DNA of 64,000 bases from Pararhodobacter oceanensis (GCF_003076755.1 NZ_QDKM01000004.1:186001-250000); one strand, 5' to 3'; counted from the first letter of the stretch, positions 34,672 through 43,449 are shown. Made by a program: numbers and translations. Notes: a model not told the origin generated them from the letters alone.

Positions 34672-35694
34672 TCACACCGTCGCCGCGTTGGTTTTCGCCG
34701 CCAGATCGCCCTTGGCCCAGCCTTTGATCACTTGAAAAGCGATCCACGGGATCAACGCGCTGGACAGCAGCAAGAGCGCCCAGCCGATCCAGAGCCCCGC
34801 TGCACCCAAGCCCCAGAGTGCCGCAGAGGCACTGGCGGCCAGCGGGAAGGTCAGCGCCCCCCAGAGCGGGGTGAAACCGGCGCTGAGCAGCCAGCGCGCC
34901 GAGACCAGCAGCGCCAGCAGGATCGCCATTGCCAAGATACCGAAGGCTAGCGCCAGCGTCGGATAGTCGAGCAGCGCCGAGACCGTGGTCAACAGGCTTG
35001 CGGGCGCCAGATGGATCGCCAGCAAGGGGCGCAGGGGCGCGGGCGGGATGCGGCGGATCAATTGCCAGAGACTGATCGCCCAGATGAGCGCGGCGGCGAT
35101 ACACGCGCCGATCAAGATCAGCCGCGATGTTCCGAAATACCCCAGCGGCACCAGCGCCAGCGGGGCGATGATATAGCCCGCATAGGTCAGATGGAACACC
35201 GGCGTGACCACGCGCGCCTCCGGCGCACCGGTGAAGAATTGCCATGCGATCAACACCCCGAGGGCAAATAGCCCGAAGAGCCCGACCGAGACCACGCCCA
35301 AGGCCACTGCGGGTGCGATTGGCACCAAGGCTGCCGCCGCCAGCGAGAAAGACAGCATCATCGCCGCAAGCCCGGCGCGGCCCGGCAGAACGGCGAGTTC
35401 TTCCAATATGATCCCCGGGCGCCGCAGTGGTTTCGACAGCCATGCGAGCAGCGCAAAGGCAAACAGCACCAGCGTCGCGCCGAGGATCACATCCGAGATC
35501 GGCGCGACGGGATACATGCCGGGCCGCGCCGCCATCGCGCGCCATGCCAGCCCGAGGCCGAAGAGCCCGAGGATGGGCGGAAAGATCGCCGGAGGGGTGC
35601 GGCTCCACAGCCCTTTGGGCTGCGAGACCAAGGGCGGCGGTGGCGGGAAATGGCGGGGTTTCAGGCTGGGGATTTTCTGCGGATCGTTGGACAT
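34672..35694 (-). CDS. TDT/SLAC1-type membrane transporter (tellurite-resistance/dicarboxylate family), 340 aa
   Basis: Around ten hydrophobic segments follow a proline-rich hydrophilic start ('FPPPPPLVSQPKGLWSRTPP'). 'IFPPILGLFGLGLAWRA' at the first helix and 'LLAIHLAPASLLTTVSAL' in the middle are typical of the TDT family that includes TehA and plant SLAC1 anion channels. Roseobacter members are often annotated as tellurium resistance proteins, but transport of an anion is a safer description. The ATG at 35694 is chosen because upstream codons lack family resemblance. Convergent with dcd and divergent from glk. Confidence 0.8.
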   Translation of the reverse strand: MSNDPQKIPSLKPRHFPPPPPLVSQPKGLWSRTPPAIFPPILGLFGLGLAWRAMAARPGMYPVAPISDVILGATLVLFAFALLAWLSKPLRRPGIILEELAVLPGRAGLAAMMLSFSLAAAALVPIAPAVALGVVSVGLFGLFALGVLIAWQFFTGAPEARVVTPVFHLTYAGYIIAPLALVPLGYFGTSRLILIGACIAAALIWAISLWQLIRRIPPAPLRPLLAIHLAPASLLTTVSALLDYPTLALAFGILAMAILLALLVSARWLLSAGFTPLWGALTFPLAASASAALWGLGAAGLWIGWALLLLSSALIPWIAFQVIKGWAKGDLAAKTNAATV

Positions 35695-35851
35695 GGTCAC
35701 TCTGCAAACTACGGGGAACGCCGTGCGACTCTCTCGCGTCCCTGCGCGCTGCGCAAGGTGGCTGCCTGTCGCACGCAGGCGCAGCGCATATTCCCGTGGT
35801 TTCACCCGCGTCCTTGGGCTATCACAGCGTGAGAATAGCTTTGAGATCGAG

Positions 35852-36862
35852 ATGACCGACCCTTTGCCCCCCCAATTGCCCCCCACACGAGCGCCGCATC
35901 TGGTGGCCGATATCGGCGGCACCAATACCCGCGTGGCGCTGAGTGATGGCGGCGTGCTGCGGCAAGGCTCGATCCGGCGCTATGCCAATCAGGCGCATCG
36001 CTCGCTGGCAGAAATCCTGCGGAAGTTTCTGGCCGAGATGGCGACCGATGACTGCGCCGGTCTTTGTCTGGCGGTGGCGGGGCCGGTGCAGGGTGGTGTG
36101 GCGCAGATGACCAATCTTGACTGGCGGATCTCTGCGGCCGAGCTGGACAGGATCGGCAATACCACGCGGATCACCCTGTTGAACGACCTGCAAGCGCAAG
36201 GACATGCGCTGGCATCGCTGGACGCGCGGCATTTGCATCCGTTGATTTCGGGCCCGCCTGCCCCAGACACTGCCCCAGCCACTGCCACCGCGACCAGATT
36301 GGTGGTTGGCGCCGGCACCGGTTTTAACGCCGCAGCGGTGCATCAAATGGAGGGGCACAGCTTTGTCACCGCCTCGGAAAGCGGGCATATCCATCTGCCG
36401 CAGCATGGCGAGACCGAACAGGCCCTCGCCCGCCATCTGGCGCAGCAGCACGGCATTGCCAGCGTGGAAGAGGTGCTTTCGGGGCGCGGGTTGGCGGCGC
36501 TGCATCATTGGCGCTGCGGCGAGCAGATCGCGCCCGGGGCGTTGATTGAACGGGTGGCGGCGGATGATCAGGCACGCCAGACGGCGGCGCTTTATGCGCA
36601 GATCATGGGGCGGGTGTTGGCGTCTTTGGCGTTGATCCATCTGCCCTATGGCGGGATTTACCTGATCGGCGGCGTGGCGCGGGCGATGGCGCCGCATCTG
36701 ACCGCGCTTGGCATGGCCGAGAGTTTTGCCGAGATGGGGCGGATGTCCGCAGAGATGTCGGCGTTTTCCGTGCATCTGGTCACCGATGACTACGCCGCGC
36801 TGACCGGTTGCGCCGCCTATCTTGAGGCGCAACGCGACGCGCCGCCGCCGCTCAGCGCTTAA
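35852..36862 (+). CDS. glk: Glucokinase, 336 aa
   Basis: Phosphorylates glucose with ATP, feeding pgi and zwf encoded elsewhere in the window. 'LVADIGGTNTRVAL' (about residues 17-30) is the phosphate-1 motif, 'GLCLAVAGPVQGG' and 'VVGAGTGFNAAAV' the next, and 'GGIYLIGGVARAM' the adenosine motif. Proteobacterial Glk family by sequence. The ATG at 35852 is chosen by homology; the frame stays open upstream but has no clear ribosome site there. Confidence 0.93.
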   Translation: MTDPLPPQLPPTRAPHLVADIGGTNTRVALSDGGVLRQGSIRRYANQAHRSLAEILRKFLAEMATDDCAGLCLAVAGPVQGGVAQMTNLDWRISAAELDRIGNTTRITLLNDLQAQGHALASLDARHLHPLISGPPAPDTAPATATATRLVVGAGTGFNAAAVHQMEGHSFVTASESGHIHLPQHGETEQALARHLAQQHGIASVEEVLSGRGLAALHHWRCGEQIAPGALIERVAADDQARQTAALYAQIMGRVLASLALIHLPYGGIYLIGGVARAMAPHLTALGMAESFAEMGRMSAEMSAFSVHLVTDDYAALTGCAAYLEAQRDAPPPLSA

Positions 36863-36901
36863 ACCCTTGTTGCCGCGCCGCGCAGGGGTCATATCAAGGG
36901 C

Positions 36902-37588
36902 ATGTTACGTTTTACCCCCATCCTTTTGGCGCTGATCTACGGGCTGTTGATGTGGCAGTTTTCGGCCTGGCGCACCAAGCGCGAGCTCGACGCGAATGCG
37001 ACGCCGCTATCGGACCCTGCGCTGAACGCGCTGACCCAGCGTATGGCGCAGGCGCTGGATCTTAAGAAGATCCGCGTGCATGTCTATGAAATCGCTCCGA
37101 TAAACGGATTGGCGGCACCCGACGGGCGGATCTTTTTGACCCGCGGCTTTCTTGAGCGTTACCGCGCCGGTGAGGTCAGCGCCGAAGAGCTGGCCTCGGT
37201 GATTGCCCATGAATTGGGCCATGTGGCGCTTGGCCATACGCGCCGCCGGATGATTGATTTCTCAGGACAAAACGCGGTGCGCGTGGCGCTTTCGGCGGTG
37301 CTGGGACGGTTGTTGCCCGGTGTCGGTGTATGGATCGCCAACGGGTTGGTGTCATTGCTGGCGGCGGGGCTGAGCCGCAAGGATGAATATGAGGCCGACG
37401 AATATGCTGCTGCGCTGCTGACCAAGGCGGGGATCGGCACGGCGCCGCAAAAGGCGCTACTGGGCAAGCTGGAGCATCTGACCGGTATGCGCGGCGCGCC
37501 GCCGGTCTGGCTGGCCTCGCATCCAAAAACCCCCGACCGGATCAAAGCGATCGAGGCATTGGAAGCGCGCTGGCAGGACCCCGCGTGA
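36902..37588 (+). CDS. M48-family zinc metallopeptidase, membrane-anchored, 228 aa
   Basis: An N-terminal hydrophobic segment (residues 2-20) anchors a short M48 (HtpX/Oma1/Ste24-like) domain. The zinc site HELGH within 'VIAHELGHVALGHTRRR' and the third ligand in 'KDEYEADEYAAALL' are intact, and the family tail 'LASHPKTPDRIKAIEAL' is present. It probably degrades or cleaves membrane or periplasmic proteins. Thirty-nine bases after glk on the same strand. Confidence 0.92.
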   Translation: MLRFTPILLALIYGLLMWQFSAWRTKRELDANATPLSDPALNALTQRMAQALDLKKIRVHVYEIAPINGLAAPDGRIFLTRGFLERYRAGEVSAEELASVIAHELGHVALGHTRRRMIDFSGQNAVRVALSAVLGRLLPGVGVWIANGLVSLLAAGLSRKDEYEADEYAAALLTKAGIGTAPQKALLGKLEHLTGMRGAPPVWLASHPKTPDRIKAIEALEARWQDPA

Positions 37589-37595
37589 CACAGCG

Positions 37596-37614
37596 AGGGG
37601 CGGGTGACGCCCCT
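37596..37614. terminator. Hairpin after the M48 gene
   Basis: AGGGGCG and CGCCCCT form a perfect 7-bp stem with a 5-base loop, 8 bases past the stop. There is no T run. Confidence 0.45.
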
Positions 37615-37656
37615 GCCCCGCCGGTTCAGACATTGGTTCAACCTCGCCCCTCAAGC

Positions 37657-38214
37657 CTATGATTTAGCAAGTTCTTTCTCATGCATCCAAGCGGCGTGTT
37701 TGGGCGCGCGTTTGGTCTGGCTCCACTCTTCGAGCATCTGCCATTTCACCGCATCCATCCGCGCCAGCATCGCCTCTTCTTCGGGGTCCGGGCAGGCCAG
37801 CTCGCAGCGGTGACCGTTGGGATCAAAGAAGTAAATCGAGTGGAACAGCGAATGATCGGTGACGCCGAGAACCTCGACACCATTGGCCTCGAGATGCTCT
37901 TTGAAGGCGATCAGGGTTGCGCGGTCCTTCACCTTATAGGCGATATGCTGGCACCATTCCGGCGTGTTCGGATCGCGGCCCATTTCGGGTTTGGTGGGCA
38001 GTTCAAAGAACGCCAGCACATTGCCCTGACCGGCATCGAGAAAGATGTGCATATAGGGATCAGGCTCATGAGTGGAGGGCACTTTGTCCTCGGCAATCGC
38101 CAGAATGAAATCCATGTTCAGCATTTTGCCATACCATTCAACGGTTTCTTTGGCGTCCTTGCAGCGATAGGCAACGTGGTGCATCTGGTCGATCTTCAGG
38201 ATTGGCGCGGTCAT
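37657..38214 (-). CDS. VOC-superfamily protein (glyoxalase/extradiol-dioxygenase fold), 185 aa
   Basis: Two beta-alpha-beta-beta-beta modules with metal-ligand candidates: 'MHHVAYRCKD' near the start, 'CQHIAYKV' in the middle and 'HRCELACP' at the end. That pattern fits type I extradiol dioxygenases and related VOC enzymes. The C-terminal 35 residues are helical and family-specific. GGAGG lies 5 bases before the ATG at 38214. A perfect 12-bp palindrome lies about 20 bases upstream of the start and may control it. Substrate unknown. Confidence 0.85.
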   Translation of the reverse strand: MTAPILKIDQMHHVAYRCKDAKETVEWYGKMLNMDFILAIAEDKVPSTHEPDPYMHIFLDAGQGNVLAFFELPTKPEMGRDPNTPEWCQHIAYKVKDRATLIAFKEHLEANGVEVLGVTDHSLFHSIYFFDPNGHRCELACPDPEEEAMLARMDAVKWQMLEEWSQTKRAPKHAAWMHEKELAKS

Positions 38215-38233
38215 CTGGTCCTCCACAATATCA

Positions 38234-38245
38234 TTGCAATTGCAA
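38234..38245. promoter_or_regulatory. Palindrome upstream of the VOC gene
   Basis: TTGCAATTGCAA is a perfect 12-bp palindrome ending 20 bases before the start codon, in the likely promoter or leader. No regulator gene adjoins it. Confidence 0.4.
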
Positions 38246-38300
38246 CGGTATCGCTTGGTAGCAGGATCCGCGCGCTTCTGTCAACTCTTCTCATATGCAA

Positions 38301-38326
38301 CGAGGGCGCGCCAAGGCACGCCCTCG
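38301..38326 (-). terminator. Hairpin after the secreted hypothetical gene
   Basis: CGAGGGCG and CGCCCTCG form the base of an 11-bp stem with one mismatch and a short loop, about 20 bases after the stop at 38346 on the minus strand. No T run follows. Confidence 0.5.
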
Positions 38327-38345
38327 GTCGTCGCAAATCCGTGGG

Positions 38346-38879
38346 TCAGTAGCGGCGCAAGCGCAGGTCGAGCATCTGCGTGCCGTAATTGTCATACATT
38401 ATGACAGTGTTCGGCCCCGCGGCATTGGGGGTCATGCGCATGGCGGTGCCCAGATGCAGGTTCATCGCACCCGCCACCGCGCCGCAATCGCGCAGCGCCG
38501 AGATCATCCGCATGGCGCCAAAGCGCTGTGGCGTGGCGAAGGCGCTGACGGTTTTCGCGTTGCAGGGCGCGTGAAACCCGATCTCGCGCGGTGCGAAAAG
38601 CGGCGGTGCCAGACGTGCGCGCGGCAGCATATGGCGCGGCGCCAGCCTGCGCGGCGCAGTGGTCATATCCGAGAGCATCGCACGCAACATCACCTGCGCG
38701 CGGCTGTCGCGCGGCAATCCCGGCGTGATCTGGTGCAACCGCGTGCTATGGGTGATCATCGGTGCAGGGCGCGCGCCCATCAGATCGCGGATCGTCGAGG
38801 TCGCATCCGCCGCGGCGGCCTGGGCCGAGATCACGGTACAAAACACCGCCGTGAGGAGTTTGGGAATCGCATGGGTCAT
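38346..38879 (-). CDS. Secreted hypothetical protein beside the curlin gene, 177 aa
   Basis: Not recognised. A clear signal peptide (about residues 1-24, 'LLTAVFCTVISAQAAAADA') precedes a basic, Met- and Pro-rich middle ('TAPRRLAPRHMLPRARLAPP') and a C-terminal part with two cysteines and 'NTVIMYDNYGTQMLDLRLRRY'. The last 25 residues look like paired beta strands. It lies 153 bases downstream of the curlin-repeat gene on the same strand with a strong terminator between, so expression may be partly uncoupled. A role as minor fibre subunit or chaperone is a guess from position only. Confidence 0.65.
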   Translation of the reverse strand: MTHAIPKLLTAVFCTVISAQAAAADATSTIRDLMGARPAPMITHSTRLHQITPGLPRDSRAQVMLRAMLSDMTTAPRRLAPRHMLPRARLAPPLFAPREIGFHAPCNAKTVSAFATPQRFGAMRMISALRDCGAVAGAMNLHLGTAMRMTPNAAGPNTVIMYDNYGTQMLDLRLRRY

Positions 38880-38910
38880 TTGATCTATCCTTTTGAAAAT
38901 ACGTGATGAA

Positions 38911-38951
38911 AAGAAAAGGGCCGCGAGGTGGAGGGGACACTCGCGGCCCTT
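38911..38951 (-). terminator. Strong terminator after the curlin-repeat gene
   Basis: AAGGGCCGCGAG and CTCGCGGCCCTT form a perfect 12-bp stem with a 12-base loop, followed on the minus strand by TTTTCTT. It separates the curlin gene from the secreted companion gene and may set their ratio. Confidence 0.85.
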
Positions 38952-39032
38952 ACGGCGGGCATTGGTGAAAGGGGAGCTTGGCACCAAGGCCCGGTCGTGA
39001 GGGGCGCGGTTAGTGCGCCGGTATGGCGTGCA

Positions 39033-39470
39033 TCAGTTCTGCACGATCGCAACTGTGTTGTCGGAGCCGACCGAGACGACACCGGCAGAGTTGTTATGCC
39101 CGACCTGCACCACAGCGGTCACATTGCGCTGGCCGCATTGCACGGTCTGGGCGGAATTATTGCTGCCGATCTGGCCGACACCGAGGACATTATGGCCGCC
39201 GCACTGGTGGCTATCGACATAGTTGTTCGAGCCCGCCTGCCCGACCGATGTGCTGTTGTGATGCCCGTCTTGGGTGTTGATCGAGACATTGGAATGTCCG
39301 TCTTGCAACACGGTGAGGCGCTGGCCGTGACCGCTCTGGCCGCCGCCGACCGAGTTATTGGCGCCCCACTGTTCGACCCAGACGCGATGACCGCCGGCAA
39401 GCGCCGGAGCCGCGGTGGCGGTGATCATCAGGACGACAGAAGCAGCTTTGAAGGTTTTAGCGAGGAACAT
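39033..39470 (-). CDS. Curlin-repeat (CsgA/CsgB-like) secreted protein, 145 aa
   Basis: A signal peptide (about residues 1-24, ending APALAGG) is followed by at least eight consecutive 11-residue units of form QxGxxNxxxxx: for example QDGHSNVSINT, QDGHHNSTSVG, QAGSNNYVDSH, QIGSNNSAQTV and QVGHNNSAGVV. Curlin subunits fold as beta-solenoids in which such Q/N ladders stack, so an extracellular functional amyloid is likely. Two units carry a cysteine (QCGGHN, QCGQRN), which is unusual. The start at 39470 fits the signal peptide. No csgG, csgE, csgF or csgD is in the window. Confidence 0.82.
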   Translation of the reverse strand: MFLAKTFKAASVVLMITATAAPALAGGHRVWVEQWGANNSVGGGQSGHGQRLTVLQDGHSNVSINTQDGHHNSTSVGQAGSNNYVDSHQCGGHNVLGVGQIGSNNSAQTVQCGQRNVTAVVQVGHNNSAGVVSVGSDNTVAIVQN

Positions 39471-40017
39471 GGGAAACTCCGTTGATATGGGGGCGAGGAC
39501 GCCGGTTTGAAAAGTGTTTGGGTCGAATGTCGAAAGGCGCTGTGGGCCGGTGGTTCGGATCAAGCGCTGTCCGATGGGTTCAGATTGCCGGTGATGCTGC
39601 GGTCAAACAAAATCACCGGCGCGAAACGTGATAACGCGGCGGATGTTATCGGATATCAGCGGGTGATCCCGCTTGCGGATTGCCATGAAATCAACGGGTT
39701 ACCGCGGGTGGTTGCCTGAGTCGCGGCGGGTCTTTGTGCGGGCTTTTGGCTGGGCTTAGATTGACAGTCGCGCCGATCTATCGCCAACTGCGCGCGACAT
39801 TCCGGTGCGGTTATCCGATAGCAGCACCGGCTCGCGGTGAATGACGATAAAGGACGCGCCTGCCTGCCCGATCCTTTGGTGATCCAAGCCGAATCGGGTG
39901 CGCAACGGCAGGCTGGTCATCAGGTGAGTCGCGCTGTATTCGCCAGACCACCCTCGCCACCCGCCAACCCGCGCCAACTTCGGGCGGGTTGCCAACACTT
40001 CTTGAGGACTGACAAAA
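39471..40017. other. Intergenic region upstream of the curlin gene
   Basis: About 550 bases without a supported gene. An open frame of 70 codons (39507-39719) has no ribosome site or family resemblance. The promoters of the curlin gene (minus) and RHH gene (plus) should lie here. Confidence 0.5.
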
Positions 40018-40020
40018 GTG

Positions 40021-40296
40021 ATGCGGCCCGAAAAACACTCATTAACGCTGAAAGGCCACCGCACCTCGGTGTCGCTCGAGCCCGAGTTCTGGGCCGCGTT
40101 TCTAGAATTGGCCGCCCGTCGCGGGCTGGGGATCAATGCACTGGCCGCGGAAATCGACATTGCGCGCGGCGATCAGGGGCTGGCCTCGGCGATTCGCGTC
40201 GCCGTGCTCAACGATCTGCTGGAACAGGCCAGTAACGACGAGCCGCCCGCACCAGCGCCGCCCGCTCATCTGTCCAAAAATATCCCGCAGGGGTGA
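40021..40296 (+). CDS. Ribbon-helix-helix domain protein, 91 aa
   Basis: A small RHH protein: 'HRTSVSLEPEFWAAFLELAARRG' forms the strand and first helix, 'INALAAEIDIAR' the second. This pattern fits an RHH DNA-binding family common in alphaproteobacteria, often single-copy and of unknown target. GAGGA precedes either a GTG at 40018 or the ATG at 40021. The last ten codons, including the stop, fall within copy D of the post-stop repeat, so the C-terminus HLSKNIPQG is probably repeat-derived. Confidence 0.82.
   Translation: MRPEKHSLTLKGHRTSVSLEPEFWAAFLELAARRGLGINALAAEIDIARGDQGLASAIRVAVLNDLLEQASNDEPPAPAPPAHLSKNIPQG
40267..40296 (+). repeat. Short post-stop repeat, copy D
   Basis: CATCTGTCCAAAAATATCCC is nearly identical to copy A (8896-8924). 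Unlike the other copies it overlaps the end of a coding sequence and supplies its stop codon. Confidence 0.6.
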
Positions 40297-40359
40297 ATTG
40301 GCCGCAGGCCAAGAGGGGGCGCGAAGCCCCCTTTCTCCTTCCACCGACAGCCGCCAGAG

Positions 40360-40878
40360 TTACAGCGCCCGCAGACCGGCGCGGAACCGGCGCATATTTT
40401 CTTGGTAAATCACCGCCGAGCCGCGCAGCCGCTCGATCGCCGCCGCGTCCAGCTGGCGCACCACTTTGCCCGGCGCGCCCATCACCAATGAGCCGTCGGG
40501 GATCACCTTGCCCTCGGTGATCAGCGCCCCTGCCCCGATCAGGCAATTCTTGCCGATCTTGGCGCCGTTCAACACCGTCGCCCCCATGCCGATCAACGTC
40601 TCGTCGCCGATGGTGCAGCCGTGGAGGATGACATTATGCCCGATGGTGCAATCGCGCCCGATGACCAGCGGATAGCCGAAATCGGTGTGCAAAGTGCAGC
40701 CTTCCTGCACATTCGAGCCCGCGCCAACCTCGATCCACTCATTATCGCCGCGCAGGGTGGCGCCGAACCAGACCGAGGCACCCGAGAGCATCCGCACGCG
40801 GCCGATCACGCTGGCGCTTGGCGCGACCCAGCTGTCGGCGTCAATCTCGGGGGTCAGGTCGTCAAGCGCATAGAGCAT
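40360..40878 (-). CDS. Gamma-carbonic-anhydrase-family protein, 172 aa
   Basis: A left-handed beta-helix of hexapeptide repeats ('[20 protein letters not shown]', '[17 protein letters not shown]'). Candidate zinc-ligand histidines occur in 'CTLHTDFG' and '[10 protein letters not shown]', at spacing fitting the trimeric gamma class. Many such proteins lack proven anhydrase activity, so the reaction is tentative. The ATG at 40878 is chosen because the family starts there; upstream codons look non-coding. Minus strand, just downstream of gmk. Confidence 0.88.
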   Translation of the reverse strand: MLYALDDLTPEIDADSWVAPSASVIGRVRMLSGASVWFGATLRGDNEWIEVGAGSNVQEGCTLHTDFGYPLVIGRDCTIGHNVILHGCTIGDETLIGMGATVLNGAKIGKNCLIGAGALITEGKVIPDGSLVMGAPGKVVRQLDAAAIERLRGSAVIYQENMRRFRAGLRAL

Positions 40879-40930
40879 CGGGGGTCTCCGGTTTGGCGGG
40901 TGATATAGGCGGGTCGCGGTGTTTCGGCTC

Positions 40931-41584
40931 TCAGCTTCGGGCACCAATCTGGCGGGCCTCGAATTCCTTGTTGAGGCCGCGCACAAAGTCATTGAGGCCG
41001 GGCATGCGGTCGGCGCGGGCGCGTTCGGCCTTGACGATAGTTTTCAACTCTTCCTCGGCTTGATCCGGGTCGTCGTTGACGATCACATAGTCATATTCGG
41101 CCCAATGGCTGATCTCGTCGCGCGCCTCGGACATGCGCAGGGCGATCACCTCGTCGCTGTCCTGCCCGCGCGCGCGCAGCCGCGATTCCAGCGCCTCGAT
41201 CGATGGCGGCAGGATAAAGATCGACAGCACATTCTGCGCCAGCGTCGAGCGCCGCACCTGCTGCCCGCCCTGCCAGTCGATATCAAACAGCGTGTCGCGG
41301 CCTTCCATCATCGCAGCCTCGACCGGCCCTTTCGGGGTGCCGTAGAAATTGCCGAAGACCTCGGCGTGTTCCAGCATCTCCTCGGCCTCTACCATGCGCT
41401 CGAATTCGGCTTTGCTGGTGAATTGGTAATCGACACCGTCGATCTCGCCGGGGCGCGGGGCGCGGGTGGTGGCCGAGACCGAGAATTTCAGCGAGGGGTC
41501 CCAAGCCATCAGGCGTTTCGCCATGGTGGATTTTCCGGCCCCCGAGGGCGACGACAAGATAATGAGAAGCCCGCGGCGCTGCAT
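40931..41584 (-). CDS. gmk: Guanylate kinase, 217 aa
   Basis: Phosphorylates GMP to GDP. P-loop '[16 protein letters not shown]' begins near residue 8; '[20 protein letters not shown]' binds GMP and '[13 protein letters not shown]' follows. GGAG lies 5 bases upstream of the ATG at 41584, right after the yicC stop, so the two are co-transcribed. Confidence 0.97.
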   Translation of the reverse strand: MQRRGLLIILSSPSGAGKSTMAKRLMAWDPSLKFSVSATTRAPRPGEIDGVDYQFTSKAEFERMVEAEEMLEHAEVFGNFYGTPKGPVEAAMMEGRDTLFDIDWQGGQQVRRSTLAQNVLSIFILPPSIEALESRLRARGQDSDEVIALRMSEARDEISHWAEYDYVIVNDDPDQAEEELKTIVKAERARADRMPGLNDFVRGLNKEFEARQIGARS

Positions 41585-41586
41585 GA

Positions 41587-42522
41587 TCACTCCAAATTTT
41601 GTATCTGCTCGCGCATCTGGTCGATCACGGTCTTGAGGTCAAGGCCGATCCTTGTCAGCTTGGGGTTCTGCGACTTGGAACACAGGGTGTTGGCCTCGCG
41701 GTTGAACTCTTGCATGAGGAAATCCAGCTTGCGCCCGTTCGGCTGTTTGGCCGCCAGCAGCAGGCGCGCGGCGGCGATATGCGCCTCGAGCCGGTCCAGT
41801 TCCTCGGTGACATCGGTTTTCACCGCGATCAGCGCCAGCTCCTGCTCGAAGCGCCCCGCCTCGACATGCGGCGCGGTTTCCTGCAGGCGTTGCAGCGCGG
41901 ATTTCAGCGCAATGTGCTGGTCCATGCGCCGCTCGCTGGCGGCGGCGCGGGCCTCATGCACCAAAGCGGCAATGGTGATCACCTGCCGGTCGATGACCTG
42001 CGCCATCGCCGCGCCCTCGGCGGCACGGTTGGCGTCAAAATCGGCGATCAACGGGGTGGCGTGGTCCAATAATGCGGCCACCAAGGGCGCGGCGGCGCTC
42101 AGATCGGGGCCGCTGTCGATCACCCCGCGCATCGCCAGAATATCCGCAGCGCTAACCGGCTGCAGGGTCAGATGGTGCGCCGCCGCATGGGTCTCGATCT
42201 TGCGCAGCAGGGCGAGCGCGGCGTCGAGGGCCTGGCCATTGAGGCCATGTACAGCGCTATGATCGGGGCTCTCGCTTGCTGTCTCTTCGGAATGTTCGCG
42301 CCGCGTGACCCGCAGCGAGGTGGTGACATGGCCGCGTTTGATCACCTCGGGCAGGCGTTTGCGCAGCGCCGGTTCCAGCCCCTCCAGCCAATCCGGCAGG
42401 CGAAACCGCAGATCCAGCCCGCGCCCGTTGACGCTGCGGATCTCCCATTGGCACGCAAAGACTCCGCTATCGGTGGCGATTTCGCAACTCGATGCGGCGT
42501 AACCTGTCATAGATTTAACCAT
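41587..42522 (-). CDS. yicC: YicC/YloC-family endoribonuclease, 311 aa
   Basis: Conserved RNase family active on single-stranded RNA and linked to sRNA turnover. '[12 protein letters not shown]' is the typical start, the middle shows '[18 protein letters not shown]', and the C-terminus '[20 protein letters not shown]' plus '[13 protein letters not shown]' is the family signature. It precedes gmk, the usual order in proteobacteria. A CtrA-type box lies 31 bases upstream. Confidence 0.94.
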   Translation of the reverse strand: MVKSMTGYAASSCEIATDSGVFACQWEIRSVNGRGLDLRFRLPDWLEGLEPALRKRLPEVIKRGHVTTSLRVTRREHSEETASESPDHSAVHGLNGQALDAALALLRKIETHAAAHHLTLQPVSAADILAMRGVIDSGPDLSAAAPLVAALLDHATPLIADFDANRAAEGAAMAQVIDRQVITIAALVHEARAAASERRMDQHIALKSALQRLQETAPHVEAGRFEQELALIAVKTDVTEELDRLEAHIAAARLLLAAKQPNGRKLDFLMQEFNREANTLCSKSQNPKLTRIGLDLKTVIDQMREQIQNLE

Positions 42523-42552
42523 TTTTTCAGATTTTATCCCTACCGAGGTGAA

Positions 42553-42567
42553 TTAAGGCTACATTAA
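42553..42567. promoter_or_regulatory. CtrA-type binding site
   Basis: TTAAGGCTACATTAA fits TTAA-N7-TTAA. It lies between divergent yicC (31 bases) and the PAS gene (159 bases); either could be the target. Consensus match only. Confidence 0.45.
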
Positions 42568-42725
42568 GGCATAAGTAAGACTTCTCAATCAAAAGTAATA
42601 AGTAGACAATGGGATCGACCAAACCTCTGCGACGCGCGCAAATGCGCTGAGATTGCGCGAAATGCGCCCGCAATGCGCCCTCTGGGCTGGAATTGGTCGG
42701 CCTTTGGTCCAACTGGAGACGAGTG

Positions 42726-43382
42726 ATGACGGTGATTCGCATATTCGACGACCACGCTGCGCCCGAGGCTGCGACGGGCGTGTCGCGGCTGACCGGTCTG
42801 TTTCAACCGCAGCCGCTGAGCTATCCGGCGGTGGACACTGTGGTCAGCCATTGGGAGGTGCTGCGCGGCCAGAAACTGGCGCCTGCACGCGCGCAGATTG
42901 ACCCACGCTGTCTGGGGGACTGCCTCGATAAACTGTTCATTGCCGAGCAGGTCGCCCCCGGCATCGCCAGATTTCGCCTGTGTGGTCAACAGTTTACCAA
43001 CCTCTTGGGGATGGAGCCGCGGGGCATGCCGCTGAGCGTGCTCTTTGCCCATGAGGCGCGCGGCAATCTGGCCGCGGCTCTGCGGCAAGTGGCGCAAGGG
43101 GTGCGCGCGGTGCTGCCCCTGCGCGCCGAGAAAGGCCTTGGCCGTCCGGGGATGGACGGGCTGCTGGCGCTGATGCCGCTGACCGATCACGAGGGCAATA
43201 TCACCCGCATTCTGGGGGTGATGGAGACCCATGGTCAGGTCGGCCATGCGCCGCGCAAGTTCCGTCTGACCACACCGCTGCCGCAGGGCATGGAGCGCCA
43301 GACCAGCGCGCCGACCCCCGCGCCTGAACGGCCCTCATCCAAACCCTTGCTGCGGGTGCTCAAGGGCGGATTGAGCGCATAA
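42726..43382 (+). CDS. PAS-domain protein (PAS_5-like), 218 aa
   Basis: Looks like the alphaproteobacterial single-PAS family: 'DTVVSHWEVLRGQKLAPARA' and 'FRLCGQQFTNLLGMEPRGM' are its hallmarks, followed by 'LLALMPLTDHEGNITRILGV'. No histidine kinase, GGDEF or HTH part is attached; the last 40 residues are disordered. It may sense a ligand or redox state and act through a partner. Divergent from yicC over about 200 bases with a CtrA-type box. Confidence 0.8.
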   Translation: MTVIRIFDDHAAPEAATGVSRLTGLFQPQPLSYPAVDTVVSHWEVLRGQKLAPARAQIDPRCLGDCLDKLFIAEQVAPGIARFRLCGQQFTNLLGMEPRGMPLSVLFAHEARGNLAAALRQVAQGVRAVLPLRAEKGLGRPGMDGLLALMPLTDHEGNITRILGVMETHGQVGHAPRKFRLTTPLPQGMERQTSAPTPAPERPSSKPLLRVLKGGLSA

Positions 43383-43417
43383 AAAAGGGGATCGGTCGCC
43401 CCGATCCCCTTAATTTT
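43383..43417. terminator. Bidirectional terminator between PAS and aroG genes
   Basis: AAGGGGATCGG and CCGATCCCCTT form a perfect 11-bp stem with loop TCGCC. On the minus strand it ends in a run of six or more T, strong for aroG; on the plus strand it ends TTAATTTTATT. Confidence 0.88.
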
Positions 43418-43449
43418 ATTGGCTTTTTCGACAAAACCGCCGCGAACTG

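Noticed and set aside
39507-39719. Possible 70-codon gene upstream of the curlin gene
   Set aside because: No ribosome site, no recognisable domain, and it lies where the curlin promoter should be.
40919-42262. Plus-strand open frame of about 450 codons
   Set aside because: Antisense to gmk and yicC and without ribosome site or recognisable domain.
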